Positions 7,381-16,924 of a stretch of 64,000 bases of DNA are shown in pieces. A model generated the notes under the pieces. The model had not been told where the DNA came from. It saw nothing but the letters and a program-made list of their open reading frames with translations, and did not search any database. The position numbers were made by a program, and so were the translations under genes. Position 1 is the stretch's first letter, and each line of letters begins with the position of its first letter. The stretch is taken from the NCBI GenBank assembly GCA_964415525.1, contig CAYQAS010000007.1, positions 1 to 64,000 of the forward strand, read 5' to 3'. Origin of the DNA: CAZPUI01 sp964415525 (GTDB lineage: Bacteria > Acidobacteriota > Holophagae > Holophagales > Holophagaceae).

Positions 7381-8670
7381 ATGCTCTTCGCACCGCCTGC
7401 CCTGGTGCAGGATCTTCCCCCCGCCGCCTCGGTAAACCTGGATCTGTCGGGCGCCCTGGATCGCGCCCGCCGCGAGAACCCCTTGCTGCGCGCCGCCAAG
7501 GCCCGCGTGGAGGAACGCCAGGGCCTCATCACCACGACCCGCGCAGATGCCCTGCCCCAGCTCACGCTGAATGCCGACGCTACGAAATACCGCGACGTGA
7601 GCATCCTCAACAGCGGATTTGGCGAAGGCGCCGCCAAGTTCGGGCTGGATCCCGCAGCCCTGACGGGGGCCCGCAAGACCTACAGCACCACCGCCAACCT
7701 CACCCAGCCCCTGTTCCACTTCGGCAAGCTCGGCACCGCCATCGACATCGCCAAGATGGGTGCGAAGGAGGCGGAGGCCGCCTTCACCACCACCCAGCTG
7801 GACATCCTTCACGGCGTGGCGAAGGCCTATCTCGGCGTGCTCGCCGCCGCGGCGGACCTCGATGTCATCGCCGCCCGTCGCCGCACCGCCGAGAAGTTCG
7901 TGGAGGACGTGAAGGCCCGCCTCGAGGCCCAGACCGCCACGGAGCTGGACCGCCTGCGGGCGGAAAGCGAATTCCTGGCCGTGATCCCGGATGAACTCCA
8001 GGCGGAGGCGAACCATCGCCGTGCCCTCGAGATCCTGAACGGCCAGCTCGGGCTCGATCCCAAGACGCCCCTCCAGCTCGGCGAGCTCGGCCAAGCGGCA
8101 ATCCAGGAGCTCTCCGGCCCTCGCGATCGCAGTGAGATCGCCCAGTTGGACGAGCAGGAGCGGATGCTCAAGGCGAATGACACCATCCTCAAGTCGGACC
8201 TGCGCCCCAAGCTCGACCTCAACGCCAGCTATGGCTACCAGGTGGGCAAGGAGCAGAACCTCTTCCACGAGCCATACAACGCCTGGCGCGTGGCCGTGAC
8301 CCTCAAGTTCCCGGTCTTCGACGGCCTGCGCTCCTCCGGCAAGCGCGCCCAGAACCGCGCCCAGCTGGAGCAGGTCCGCCAGCTCAAGGTGGACAAGGAG
8401 CGCAGCATCGCCGTGGAGCGTTCCTCGGCGGATCGTGAGCTAAAGAAGGCCCAGGCACTGCGGGATGCCGCAACCAAGGCCTATGCCGCAGGAGCCGAGG
8501 CCCTGCGAATGTCACGGGAGTCCTTCGACCAGGGCCTGATCACGAGCCTTGACCTGCTACAGGCCGAGCGCACCGAACGCCAGCTGGAGAGTCAGCGTCG
8601 GCGTGCGGAACTCGGCGTGTGGGCCGCCCTCTTCGACCATCGCCGCGCCGCCGGCCTGATGCCCCTTTGA
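7381..8670 (+). CDS. TolC-family outer-membrane efflux protein
   Basis: This 429-residue protein has the two repeated outer-membrane-efflux-protein halves, with long amphipathic helices. It would form the trimeric channel of the tripartite pump encoded with the next two genes. The ATG at 7381 has AGGAG nearby. No convincing signal peptide is visible from this start (MLFAPPALVQDLPP). An upstream start at 7321 would overlap the TetR gene and does not supply one either, so the export signal is unclear. It is 10 bp after the TetR gene and 16 bp before the adaptor gene. Confidence 0.88.
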   Translation: MLFAPPALVQDLPPAASVNLDLSGALDRARRENPLLRAAKARVEERQGLITTTRADALPQLTLNADATKYRDVSILNSGFGEGAAKFGLDPAALTGARKTYSTTANLTQPLFHFGKLGTAIDIAKMGAKEAEAAFTTTQLDILHGVAKAYLGVLAAAADLDVIAARRRTAEKFVEDVKARLEAQTATELDRLRAESEFLAVIPDELQAEANHRRALEILNGQLGLDPKTPLQLGELGQAAIQELSGPRDRSEIAQLDEQERMLKANDTILKSDLRPKLDLNASYGYQVGKEQNLFHEPYNAWRVAVTLKFPVFDGLRSSGKRAQNRAQLEQVRQLKVDKERSIAVERSSADRELKKAQALRDAATKAYAAGAEALRMSRESFDQGLITSLDLLQAERTERQLESQRRRAELGVWAALFDHRRAAGLMPL

Positions 8671-8686
8671 GATCCAGGAGTCCCAG

Positions 8687-9808
8687 ATGAACCGCATGAA
8701 ACTCAGCCTCACCATCGGCCTGCCCCTGCTCATCGTGGTGGGCGCCACCGCCCTCCACCGCTCCCGTCGGGCGGCCGAGCTCAACAAGCAGGCTGCCACC
8801 AAGACTGAGGGCGCCGTCACGGTCACTCTGGCCACCGTCGAAAGCCGCCCCTTCCGTAGCGCCATCCCCTTCACCGGCACGCTCCTGGCGGTGAACCGCG
8901 CGGAGCTGAAGGCCGAGGTCGCTGGCCGCGTCACCCGCACCACCGTGTTCGAAGGCGACCGCGTCAGCCGCGGCGCCGTGCTTTCGGCCCAGGATGAGGA
9001 GGATCTCCTCCTTGGCGTCCAGGCCGCGGAGGCCCAGTTGGCCCAGGCCCAGGCCCAGGCGAGCCAGGCCAAGCGCGACTGGGATCGGGCCCAGATGCTC
9101 CTGGAGAAGCGATCCATCACCAAGCAGTCCGCCCAGCAGGCGGAGACCTACTTCAACGCCACCCAGGCGGGTGCCCGGGCTGCGGAGAGCAACCTGGGCC
9201 TCGCCAAGAGCCGCCTCCACAAGGCTCAGATCAAGGCGCCCTTCGAGGGCCAAGTGGCGCAGAAGCTCATCCAGGTGGGCGAGATGCTCAACCCCGGCCA
9301 GACCGCCTTCATGGTGGTAGACAACCGCAAGCTGGAGATCCTCGCGGACCTTCCGACCCAGGCCCTCGCTCAGGTCACGGCGGGCATGAAGGTGCGCTTC
9401 CGCATCTCCGGTTTTGACCAGCCCATCGAGGGCAAGGTGGCCCAGGTGGCCGGAGCGGTGCTCCAGGACGGCCGGACGCTGAGGGTCCGCATGGAAGTGC
9501 CCAATGTCGACGGCAAGCTCAAGAGTGGCCTCTTCGCCGAAGGCGAGATCCTCGCGGACGGCACCATTCAGCGCCCCGCCCTGCCCGCCAGCGTCCTCAC
9601 GGCCATGGGCCGGGATGCGGATGTCTTCATCGCCCCGAACGGCGTAGCCCAGCGCAAGCGGGTCAGCCTGGGCCAGGAGCAGGACGGTTGGCGCTCCGTG
9701 GAGGGCCTGACCGCCGGCACCCAGGTGATCGCCCAGGGCCGCGACCAGGTGACCGAAGGCTCCCGCCTGCGGGTGGTCGAGGCGCCTGCCACCGGAAAGG
9801 TGAAGTGA
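8687..9808 (+). CDS. RND efflux periplasmic adaptor (membrane-fusion protein)
   Basis: This is a 373-residue HlyD/AcrA-type adaptor that links the inner-membrane RND pump to the TolC-like channel. A single N-terminal membrane anchor or signal is visible at about residues 5-22. A lipoyl half-motif comes next, with GTLLAVNRAELKAEVAGRV around 70, then an Ala/Gln-rich helical hairpin at about 105-165 (AQLAQAQAQASQAKRDWDRA), then the second lipoyl half around 185 (APFEGQVAQKLIQVGEML) and beta-barrel domains. It follows the channel gene by 16 bp, and the RND gene starts one base after its stop, so the genes are co-translated. Confidence 0.95.
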   Translation: MNRMKLSLTIGLPLLIVVGATALHRSRRAAELNKQAATKTEGAVTVTLATVESRPFRSAIPFTGTLLAVNRAELKAEVAGRVTRTTVFEGDRVSRGAVLSAQDEEDLLLGVQAAEAQLAQAQAQASQAKRDWDRAQMLLEKRSITKQSAQQAETYFNATQAGARAAESNLGLAKSRLHKAQIKAPFEGQVAQKLIQVGEMLNPGQTAFMVVDNRKLEILADLPTQALAQVTAGMKVRFRISGFDQPIEGKVAQVAGAVLQDGRTLRVRMEVPNVDGKLKSGLFAEGEILADGTIQRPALPASVLTAMGRDADVFIAPNGVAQRKRVSLGQEQDGWRSVEGLTAGTQVIAQGRDQVTEGSRLRVVEAPATGKVK

Positions 9809-9809
9809 G

Positions 9810-12800
9810 ATGTTTCTTTCAGATCTCTCCATCAAAAGGCCGGTGCTCACGACCTGCGTGATGCTCGCGCTCGTGGTGCTGGGTCTCTTCAGCATCAAGG
9901 GTCTGGGCATCGACCAGTTCCCCAAGATCGACTTCCCCATCGTCACCGTCAGCGTGCCCTACCCGGGCGCGAGTCCTGACGCGGTAGAGCAGGATGTCGT
10001 CAAGAAGGTCGAGGAGGCCCTCAACCCCCTCGAGAAGGTCCGCGAGATCTCCTCCACGAGCCAGGACAGCCTGGGGGTCGTCGTCGTCGAGTTCCAGCTG
10101 GAACGCGATGTGGACAAAGCCCTGGAGGATGTCCGCTCCAAGCTCGGCCAGATCCGCCAGAACCTTCCGGACACCATCAAGGAACCCATCGTCCAGAAGA
10201 TGGATCCCGCCCAGATGCCCGTGATGTCGCTCGTGCTGCGCCCCTCCGAGGGCCACAAGGACATGACGGACCGCGAGATCACCCGCATCGGCGACGAATT
10301 CCTCAAGCGCCGCCTGGAGAACATCCCCGGTGTCGGCAGCGTCACGCTGGTGGGCGAGAGCAAGCGGGAGATCCGCGTGCAGGTCGACCCCGGCAAGCTC
10401 GAAGCCCTGGGCGTCACGCTCCAGCAGGTCATGGGCAGCCTCGGCAACGACACGCGGGCCATCCCAAGCGGCAACCTGCTGCAGGGTCCGCGGGAAATCG
10501 CCGTGCGCGTGGACGCCAAGGCGCGCCAGGTGAAGGACTTCGAATCCGTCATCGTGGGCAATCAGAAGGGCCGCCCCATCGAACTGCGGGAAGTCGCCAC
10601 CGTCATCGACGGCGTCAAGGAGCAGCGCTCCCTGGCCCGCCTCAACGGCCAGAACGCCGTGGCCCTGGACATCCAGCGTCAGGTGGGCGGCAACACCGTG
10701 GCCATGGCGGACGCCGTGAAGGCCGCGCTGAAGGCCATGACGCCGGACCTCGACAAGCAGGGTGTCCAGGTGCTCCTCGCCAAGGACAACAGCCGCTTCA
10801 TCAATGACGCCGTGGAAGACGTGGAGATGTCCATCATCCTGGGCGGCATCCTGACGATCATCATCGTCTTCTACTTCCTCAAGAGCTGGCGCAGCACGCT
10901 CATCACGAGCCTCACGCTGCCGGTGTCGGTCATCGGCTCCTTCATCATCATGAAGGCCCTCGACTTCACCCTGAACACCATGACCCTGATGGGCCTGTCG
11001 CTGGCCATCGGCATCCTGATCGACGACGCCATCGTCGTGCGCGAAAACATCACGCGCCACGCGGAGATGGGCAAGGACCACATCACGGCGGCCCGAGAGG
11101 GCACCGCGGAAATCGGCCCGGCGGTCATCGCGACCACCCTGTCGCTCCTCGCCGTGTTCGTGCCCGTGGCCTTCATGGGCGGCATCGTGGGGCGGTTCTT
11201 CTTCCCCTTCGCCATCGTCGTGGCCTTTGCCGTGGCCATTTCGCTCTTCGTGAGCTTCACGCTGGATCCCATGCTCAGCGCCGTCTGGCCCGATCCCGAG
11301 CACGTAAAGGGCTACCAGGAGAGCCACCACGGCCACCGCCACTTCATCATGAAGAGCGTGGAGTGGTTCAACGATCATCTCGACAACTGGGAGAAGGGTT
11401 ACCGCAGTGCCATCAACTGGTCCCTGGAGCACCGCAAGACCGTGCTGGGCATCGGCTTCGCAAGCTTCGTCGCCGCCATCATGCTCATCGGGCTGCTCGG
11501 CAGTGACTTCATGTCCGATTACGACCGGGGCGACCTCCAGGTGGCCTTCAAGACCGAACCCGGGGCCAGCCTGGAAGCGACGCGCCAGAAGGTGGAAGCC
11601 ATCGAGCGCATCGTGCGGGATACGCCGGAGACCGAACTGACCTACACGACCATCGGCACCGGCCTGCTGGGCAGCATCAACGAAGGCAAGATCTACGTAA
11701 AGCTGAAGGACAAGCGGAAGCGCGACCATGTGGCCATCCGTCGCGACATGCGCGACCGCCTGGCTGTATTGGCGGGCGTGGAGATCGGCCTCGGGCCGGT
11801 GGCGGATTTCGGAGACGAAAAGCCTTTCATGGTGGCGGTCATGAGCCCAGACCGCAAGGCCGTGGAACAGGCAGAACCACAGGTGAAGGCCCTCTTCCAG
11901 CGCATCACCGGCGCGGTGGACATCACCAGCAGCCGCGACCAAGGGAAGCCCGAGCTGCGCCTCACGGTGGACCGCAAGCAGGCCTCCGACCTCGGCGTGG
12001 GCGCCATGACCGTGGCGGGCATGGTGCGTCCCCTCGTGGACGGCGTCGACGTGGCCAAGTTCGAGGAGACCTCCGGTGAGCAGTACGACGTTCGGGTGCG
12101 GCTCTCCGACGAGAACCGTTCCAAGGCCGACACCCTGGCGGGGATGATGATCACCTCCACCAAGAAGGACAAGGCGGGCAACTTCATGCAGGTGAAGGTG
12201 GGCAATGTGGCCCGCTTCGAGGAGACCGTCGCCCCCGCCAAGCTCCAGCGCCGCGGCCTCCAGGCCCAGCTCATGCTCAGCGCCAACAAAGAAGGCAAGA
12301 CCCTCCAGGAAGTGGTGGGCGAGCTCGGCAAGGGCATCAACGAGATGAAGAAGGCCGGCACGCTGCCGGAAGGCGTGAAGATCGACTTCATTGGCCAGGC
12401 CCGCAACAACAAGGAGACGGGCGGCTACATGGCCACGGCCCTCCTGCTGGCCCTCTCCTTCATCTACTTCGTGCTGGCCAGCCAGTTCGAGAGCTTCAAG
12501 CTTCCCATCACGATCATGGTGTCCCTGCCCCTCTCCATGGTGGGCATGGTGGTCATGCTGCTCGTGACCGGGGACCCGATGAGCATGATGACCCAGATCG
12601 GCCTGATCATGCTGATGGGCCTGGTCACCAAGAACGCCATCCTGCTGGTGGACCGCGCCCTGCAGCTGATGCGCGAGGAGAACATGCCCCGCAAGGAGGC
12701 CATCATCGAGGCGGGCATGACGCGGCTCCGGCCCATCCTCATGACCAGCTTCGCCATGGTGGGCGGCATGCTGCCCCTGTTCCTCGCCCTCGGTGCCGGC

Positions 12801-12959
12801 GCCGAGATGCGGGCGCCCATGGCCCGCGCCGTGGTCGGAGGCATCATCACCTCCACCCTGCTGACCCTAATCGTGATCCCGGTGTTCTTCGACCTCTTGG
12901 ACGACTTCAAGTGGTCCAAGGTGTTCGCACGATTCCGGGCCCCGAAGACAGAAGCCTGA
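9810..12959 (+). CDS. RND-family efflux transporter, inner-membrane pump (HAE1/AcrB type)
   Basis: This is a proton-driven trimeric export pump of 1049 residues, full length for the family. It opens with the canonical FLSDLSIKRPVLTTCVMLAL start and has twelve predicted membrane helices. The TM4 proton-relay aspartates are intact in GILIDDAIVV (Asp405-Asp406). The large periplasmic loops between TM1-2 and TM7-8 are present. The type is closer to drug or hydrophobe exporters (HAE1) than to metal exporters, but the substrate cannot be read. It is the last gene of the TetR-channel-adaptor-pump operon and is followed by a strong terminator. Confidence 0.96.
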   Translation: MFLSDLSIKRPVLTTCVMLALVVLGLFSIKGLGIDQFPKIDFPIVTVSVPYPGASPDAVEQDVVKKVEEALNPLEKVREISSTSQDSLGVVVVEFQLERDVDKALEDVRSKLGQIRQNLPDTIKEPIVQKMDPAQMPVMSLVLRPSEGHKDMTDREITRIGDEFLKRRLENIPGVGSVTLVGESKREIRVQVDPGKLEALGVTLQQVMGSLGNDTRAIPSGNLLQGPREIAVRVDAKARQVKDFESVIVGNQKGRPIELREVATVIDGVKEQRSLARLNGQNAVALDIQRQVGGNTVAMADAVKAALKAMTPDLDKQGVQVLLAKDNSRFINDAVEDVEMSIILGGILTIIIVFYFLKSWRSTLITSLTLPVSVIGSFIIMKALDFTLNTMTLMGLSLAIGILIDDAIVVRENITRHAEMGKDHITAAREGTAEIGPAVIATTLSLLAVFVPVAFMGGIVGRFFFPFAIVVAFAVAISLFVSFTLDPMLSAVWPDPEHVKGYQESHHGHRHFIMKSVEWFNDHLDNWEKGYRSAINWSLEHRKTVLGIGFASFVAAIMLIGLLGSDFMSDYDRGDLQVAFKTEPGASLEATRQKVEAIERIVRDTPETELTYTTIGTGLLGSINEGKIYVKLKDKRKRDHVAIRRDMRDRLAVLAGVEIGLGPVADFGDEKPFMVAVMSPDRKAVEQAEPQVKALFQRITGAVDITSSRDQGKPELRLTVDRKQASDLGVGAMTVAGMVRPLVDGVDVAKFEETSGEQYDVRVRLSDENRSKADTLAGMMITSTKKDKAGNFMQVKVGNVARFEETVAPAKLQRRGLQAQLMLSANKEGKTLQEVVGELGKGINEMKKAGTLPEGVKIDFIGQARNNKETGGYMATALLLALSFIYFVLASQFESFKLPITIMVSLPLSMVGMVVMLLVTGDPMSMMTQIGLIMLMGLVTKNAILLVDRALQLMREENMPRKEAIIEAGMTRLRPILMTSFAMVGGMLPLFLALGAGAEMRAPMARAVVGGIITSTLLTLIVIPVFFDLLDDFKWSKVFARFRAPKTEA

Positions 12960-12973
12960 TCCGCCGCAGAACC

Positions 12974-13005
12974 CGAAAGCGCCCCGCAGATGCGGGGCGC
13001 TTTCG
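12974..13005 (+). terminator. Rho-independent terminator of the RND efflux operon
   Basis: Perfect 15-bp arms (CGAAAGCGCCCCGCA / TGCGGGGCGCTTTCG) flank a GA loop, 15 bp after the pump gene's stop. The T-rich outer right arm gives the release signal. Confidence 0.9.
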
Positions 13006-13105
13006 TATCCAGAAGGGACACCCAACAACAAGATGCCTCTTTTTACCAAGATTCCCATTGCAATCAAAGGTCAACGGGACCACGGTAGGCACCGGAGGAT
13101 CCACC

Positions 13106-14200
13106 ATGAACCGTTTCCATACGCTCTCTTTGAGCCTCGCGGCCGCCCTCGCCCTGCCCCTGACCGCCCAGGCCCCCACCGCCACCCTCAGCGCCTCCCC
13201 GGCCGCCTACTCGGGGAAGTGCCCCACCACGATCACCTTCAACGGCTCCATCACCGCTCCGAAGGCCGGCAAGCTGCAGTACAAGTTCATCCGCAGCGAC
13301 AACGCCAACGCCCCGATCCAGACGCTGGAGTTTGACAAGCCCGGCACCAAGCCCGTCTCCACCACCTGGACGCTCGGCGGTCCCGGGCTGCCGGAATACG
13401 AGGGCTGGCAGGCCATCCAGATCGTCTACCCCCAGCAGGTCACCAGCAATCGGGCCGTCTTCAAGGTGAAATGCGTGGCAGAGCCACTTCGGGTCATGGC
13501 CAGCCTGAAGGCCACCCCCGAGCATTTCCAGGGCAAGTGCCCCGCCATCATCAAATTCGACGGTTCCATCACCGTCAGCCAGGCCACCACGGTGAAATAC
13601 CGGTTTACCCGAAGCGATGGCGCCCAGGCCCCCGAACAGTCCCTCGTGTTTGCCGCTCCGGGCACCAAACCGGTCAGCACCACCTGGACCCTCGGAGGCC
13701 CCCAGCTTCCGAGCTATGAAGGCTGGCAGGCCATCGAAGTGATCGTGCCCCTTGCGGCAGCATCCAACAAGGCAGCCTTCAAGGTCACCTGTGTGGACGA
13801 GGGCGCCAAGAAGGCGGATGTCGGTGCCTACGGCTTCTTGAAGATCGGCAAGAAGCAGAAGGAAGTGCGCTGGAACGAGACCCTGGTGCTCACCCCGGAT
13901 GACGCCACCCTGGTCAGCAATGGCAAGCCTGCCTTTGAGCTGTATTACGCCATCCGCGAATACAACGGCGCCGCGGCGCCCGGCCCCTTCAAGTGCAAAT
14001 GGTATTTCAACGGCAGCGAGGTGAGCATCCAGAGCACCCTCGCCCTAGCCGCCAACGAGATCAAGCCCATCCACACCCAGGCCTACCTTGGCCCTCAGGA
14101 AGGCACCCTGGAACTCCGAGTGGACGCCGATGGCGTGGTCACGGAAGCCCGGGAGGATAACAACACCTTCCGCGTGAAGCTCCAGTTCCGGGGCTTCTGA
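13106..14200 (+). CDS. Secreted protein with two tandem repeats and a C-terminal CARDB-like domain
   Basis: This 364-residue protein starts at the ATG at 13106 with GGAGG upstream. A signal peptide (MNRFHTLSLSLAAALALPLTAQA) leads into two clear tandem ~110-residue repeats (about 23-130 and 132-235). Both carry a GKCP...I.F.GSI start, KPVSTTWTLGGP, YEGWQAI, and a closing K(V)xC cysteine, which suggests an internal disulfide in each. The last ~120 residues resemble a CARDB (adhesion-like) domain, with GTLELRVDADGVVTEAREDNN. It is probably a cell-surface or periplasmic binding protein; no enzymatic motif is seen. It is monocistronic. Confidence 0.82.
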   Translation: MNRFHTLSLSLAAALALPLTAQAPTATLSASPAAYSGKCPTTITFNGSITAPKAGKLQYKFIRSDNANAPIQTLEFDKPGTKPVSTTWTLGGPGLPEYEGWQAIQIVYPQQVTSNRAVFKVKCVAEPLRVMASLKATPEHFQGKCPAIIKFDGSITVSQATTVKYRFTRSDGAQAPEQSLVFAAPGTKPVSTTWTLGGPQLPSYEGWQAIEVIVPLAAASNKAAFKVTCVDEGAKKADVGAYGFLKIGKKQKEVRWNETLVLTPDDATLVSNGKPAFELYYAIREYNGAAAPGPFKCKWYFNGSEVSIQSTLALAANEIKPIHTQAYLGPQEGTLELRVDADGVVTEAREDNNTFRVKLQFRGF

Positions 14201-14220
14201 GCCCACCCCCCAGGCATGTG

Positions 14221-14247
14221 ATGAGGCCCGGCACTGCCGGGCCTCAT
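14221..14247. terminator. Hairpin between convergent genes
   Basis: Perfect 13-bp arms (ATGAGGCCCGGCA / TGCCGGGCCTCAT) flank a single base. The hairpin lies between the convergent CARDB-protein and PilZ-protein genes and is followed by GCGTTTC on the plus strand. It probably serves both directions. Confidence 0.75.
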
Positions 14248-14257
14248 GCGTTTCGAG

Positions 14258-15553
14258 CTACTCCAGTAGCCCGGCAGCATAGGCCACCGCGCTGCCCCAA
14301 GCATCCCGGCCTTCCTCCCCCGAGCCACCGAAGGCGAGCAAGCGGGTGCGTGGACCAAGGGACATGATGGCCGCATCCTCCACCTGTTCGGCCAGGAGGA
14401 CCAGTGAGATGTCACCGAAGGCCTGGACCTGACGCTCCAGCAAGCGAGCCGAACTCAGCGCATCCCGGCCACCCCCCAGCGCCAAATCCACCAGCAGCGC
14501 CGCCGGAGGCTCTGCGGTTCTCCAGAGCGCGGCGGCATCCGCCAGACTGGCCAGGATCTCCAGACGATGGAATCCCTGGGATCGCAGAGAGGCCGTCACC
14601 TGCTCGCGCACTTCGGGCGAAGACACTGCCAAGGCCAACCTCGTGCTGCGACGAGCCAATCGCTCCAGAGGATCGGTCCCGGGAAGCTGCGGCCTGGGAA
14701 TCGGCGCTTCGGCCTCTGCCCGCATGGGGGCGGGACCTCGCGCGCCATCCAGGATGGAAGCCCCGGTCGTCGGGAGCGACTGGAGGGCCTCCCGGATGCC
14801 TCCCGGCGACTTGCGGAAGAGCTGGTCCCGAAGCGCGAAGCAGTCCCGCAGGGAGGAACGTGAGGCCTCGCTCAACTGGCTGAACGAGAAACCCATGATG
14901 AGCCCCCCTTGGAACTCCGAAAAATGGGACACAAGCCCCGCAACTTCAAGCAGAGGAAGCCTTGGAAGGTCCTGAATGCGGATGCGGGAGAAGTTCTTAC
15001 CCCGCTCAAAGGGAGCGCTGGCGGCGGGCATGCGCATGCCGTCCTCCAGCTTGATCACCCGATCCACCCGCATGGCGAGCCCGCCACTGCTGATGTTGAG
15101 CAGCGGCCCCGCCACACCGTAACCCGGGATGCCGCCGTCCTGAGCCATCACGTAAGCGCTCTCCCGAGGCCGGAAGGGGTAGCGCTTCTCTTGGCGACGA
15201 TCGGCATAGAAGAGGTTGGGGGGCAGCGTGAAGCTGTAGGTGAGGTATTCCTCGCGCCCTTTGAACTCCACGAGCGCCTCGAAACGCTGGTCCTCAAGAG
15301 CCAAGGTCGCCCGGAATTCCGCCCCTTCCATCAGTTCATGAGGCAGAGGACGCACCAGCTTGAGGCGCACGCGCCCCTTCTCAAAGTCCACGTCTCGCAC
15401 GACCGAGGTGTAGGGCAGCGTCTGCGTCCCTTCCACCTTGATCGGGAATTCACGCTGGGTCTCACAGAGCAGCCGGAAGACATCCCGGAGCATCCCGGGC
15501 TCTTCCACCGGAATGTCCTTCCCCCAGGCCTTGGCTGCCTTCGGCCGATTCAT
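14258..15553 (-). CDS. PilZ-domain protein with YcgR-like N-terminus and degenerate receiver tail
   Basis: This is a 431-residue cytoplasmic protein. Residues about 20-110 look like the YcgR/flagellar-brake N-terminal beta-barrel. A PilZ domain follows with both c-di-GMP-binding elements: RQEKR (120-124, RxxxR) and NISSGG (153-158, (D/N)xSxxG). From about 300 a CheY-like fold is recognisable (LALAVSSPEV... ALLVDLALGG), but the N-terminal acidic pair is replaced by SSPE and no receiver lysine is evident, so phosphorylation is unlikely. It is probably a c-di-GMP effector for motility or surface behaviour. The ATG at 15553 has GAGGTGGG upstream. It is monocistronic, although a GGDEF and an HD-GYP protein are encoded 9-12 kb away. 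Confidence 0.8.
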   Translation of the reverse strand: MNRPKAAKAWGKDIPVEEPGMLRDVFRLLCETQREFPIKVEGTQTLPYTSVVRDVDFEKGRVRLKLVRPLPHELMEGAEFRATLALEDQRFEALVEFKGREEYLTYSFTLPPNLFYADRRQEKRYPFRPRESAYVMAQDGGIPGYGVAGPLLNISSGGLAMRVDRVIKLEDGMRMPAASAPFERGKNFSRIRIQDLPRLPLLEVAGLVSHFSEFQGGLIMGFSFSQLSEASRSSLRDCFALRDQLFRKSPGGIREALQSLPTTGASILDGARGPAPMRAEAEAPIPRPQLPGTDPLERLARRSTRLALAVSSPEVREQVTASLRSQGFHRLEILASLADAAALWRTAEPPAALLVDLALGGGRDALSSARLLERQVQAFGDISLVLLAEQVEDAAIMSLGPRTRLLAFGGSGEEGRDAWGSAVAYAAGLLE

Positions 15554-15698
15554 CCGCGTCCCACCTCACTGCTCATGGATGGTTGAATCGGGCGAAGCGT
15601 GACGGGGCTTGAATCAGGCCCGCCGGGGACGGTCGGGAACATGGGGAGCGGACACCGCTCTCGAACCCATTCGGCTCAAGGCGCCCCTTAAAGGGCGA

Positions 15699-15730
15699 AA
15701 GGAGATGCCACCCTGAGGGCGCATCTCCTT
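15699..15730 (-). terminator. Hairpin terminator of ychF
   Basis: Ten-bp arms AAGGAGATGC (15699-15708) and GCATCTCCTT (15721-15730) flank a 12-base loop just beyond the ychF stop. On the minus strand the stem is followed by TCGCCCTTTAAGG, a modest T-content tail. Confidence 0.65.
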
Positions 15731-15752
15731 CGTGCAGCGGATGCCAGGGACC

Positions 15753-16853
15753 TCAGACGTTGAAGCGGAACTCGATGCAGTCGCCTTCCTGCACGATGTA
15801 GTTCTTCCCTTCCTGACGCTGTTTGCCGGCTTCCTTGGCCCCCTGTTCGCCGTTGTAGGTGATGTAGTCGGCGTACGCGATCACCACGGCGCGGATGAAG
15901 CCGCGCTCGAAGTCACTGTGGATGGCGCCGGCAGCCACAGGAGCGGTGGCGCCCACGGGAATCGTCCAGGCGCGGACTTCCTTTTCACCCACCGTGAAGT
16001 AGGTCTGAAGGTTCAGCAGGGCAAAGCCGGCGCGGATGAAGCGGGTGAGGCCCGGCTCCTTGAGGCCAGCCTCCTCCATGAACATGGCGGCTTCCTCCGG
16101 ATCCAGCTGGCAGAGGTCCGCCTCCAACTTGGCGCAGATGGGGATGACCGTCAGGCCGCGCTCGGCGACGGCCTTTTCCAGGGCGGCATAGTGCGGGCAA
16201 CCGCTCGGGTTCGGGATGTCGCTCTCGTTGATGTTGCCCACCACGAGCATGGGCTTCAGGGTCAGCAGGCAGTAGCTCTTGAGGGAGAAGAGTTCCTCCT
16301 TGCTGAGCTCCACGGAGGACGCCCAGAGGCCCTCGTTCAGGGCCGCCAGGATCTTCTCCAGGGTCACCACCATGACCTGGCTCTCCTTGTTGCCGGAGCG
16401 GGCGGTCTTCTGGTGGCGCTCGAGGCTCTTCTCGATGACCTCCATGTCCTTGATGATCAGTTCCATGTCCACGATGCCCAGGTCGCGCACGGGGTCGATG
16501 GAGCCTTCGACGTGGGGCATGTCGGGGTTGTCGAAGCAGCGCACCACCTGGACCAGGGCGTGCATGTCCCGGATGTCCGTCAGGAAGCTGTTGCCGAGAC
16601 CCTCACCCTTGCTGGAGCCGCGCACGAGGCCTGGGATATCCACGAACTCCTGGGTGGCGGGCACGACCTTGCGGGCATTCACCATCCGACAAAGCACGTG
16701 CATGCGCTCGTCAGGCACGTCCACGATGCCCGTGGTGGCGCTCGTCGTGCAGAAAAGGAAGTTGCCGCTCGCTGCGTCTCCCTTGGTCATCGCGTTGAAA
16801 AGCACCGACTTGCCCACACCGGGCAGACCCACGATGCCGCACCGAACCGCCAT
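15753..16853 (-). CDS. ychF: Redox-regulated ATPase YchF (Obg-family)
   Basis: This 366-residue protein matches the YchF/OLA1 family, a ribosome-associated P-loop protein that prefers ATP over GTP. The P-loop GLPGVGKS is at 9-16. The DxxG region reads DIPGLVRGSSKGEGLGN, and the base-specificity motif is NxxE (NINE) instead of NKxD, as expected for YchF. A coiled-coil insertion precedes a C-terminal TGS domain ending in IEFRFNV. The ATG at 16853 begins MAVRCGIVG. It is flanked by its own terminator and an unrelated epimerase gene. It is unlikely to be anything else. Confidence 0.95.
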   Translation of the reverse strand: MAVRCGIVGLPGVGKSVLFNAMTKGDAASGNFLFCTTSATTGIVDVPDERMHVLCRMVNARKVVPATQEFVDIPGLVRGSSKGEGLGNSFLTDIRDMHALVQVVRCFDNPDMPHVEGSIDPVRDLGIVDMELIIKDMEVIEKSLERHQKTARSGNKESQVMVVTLEKILAALNEGLWASSVELSKEELFSLKSYCLLTLKPMLVVGNINESDIPNPSGCPHYAALEKAVAERGLTVIPICAKLEADLCQLDPEEAAMFMEEAGLKEPGLTRFIRAGFALLNLQTYFTVGEKEVRAWTIPVGATAPVAAGAIHSDFERGFIRAVVIAYADYITYNGEQGAKEAGKQRQEGKNYIVQEGDCIEFRFNV

Positions 16854-16924
16854 GGAAGACCTCCAAATACCAAACCTCTAGTGTCCCACTTGGAGGGGGA
16901 GAAGGCCAGCTGTCCTCTCGAAAC

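Noticed and set aside
9819..11942. 707-codon minus-strand frame opposite the RND pump
   Set aside because: Extremely His/Asp-rich, no motifs, fully antisense to a complete AcrB-type protein.
15580..15690. Possible sigma-28 (flagellar) promoter upstream of the PilZ gene
   Set aside because: A GCCGAAT element is present, but spacing to the TTAA element is about 12 instead of 15.
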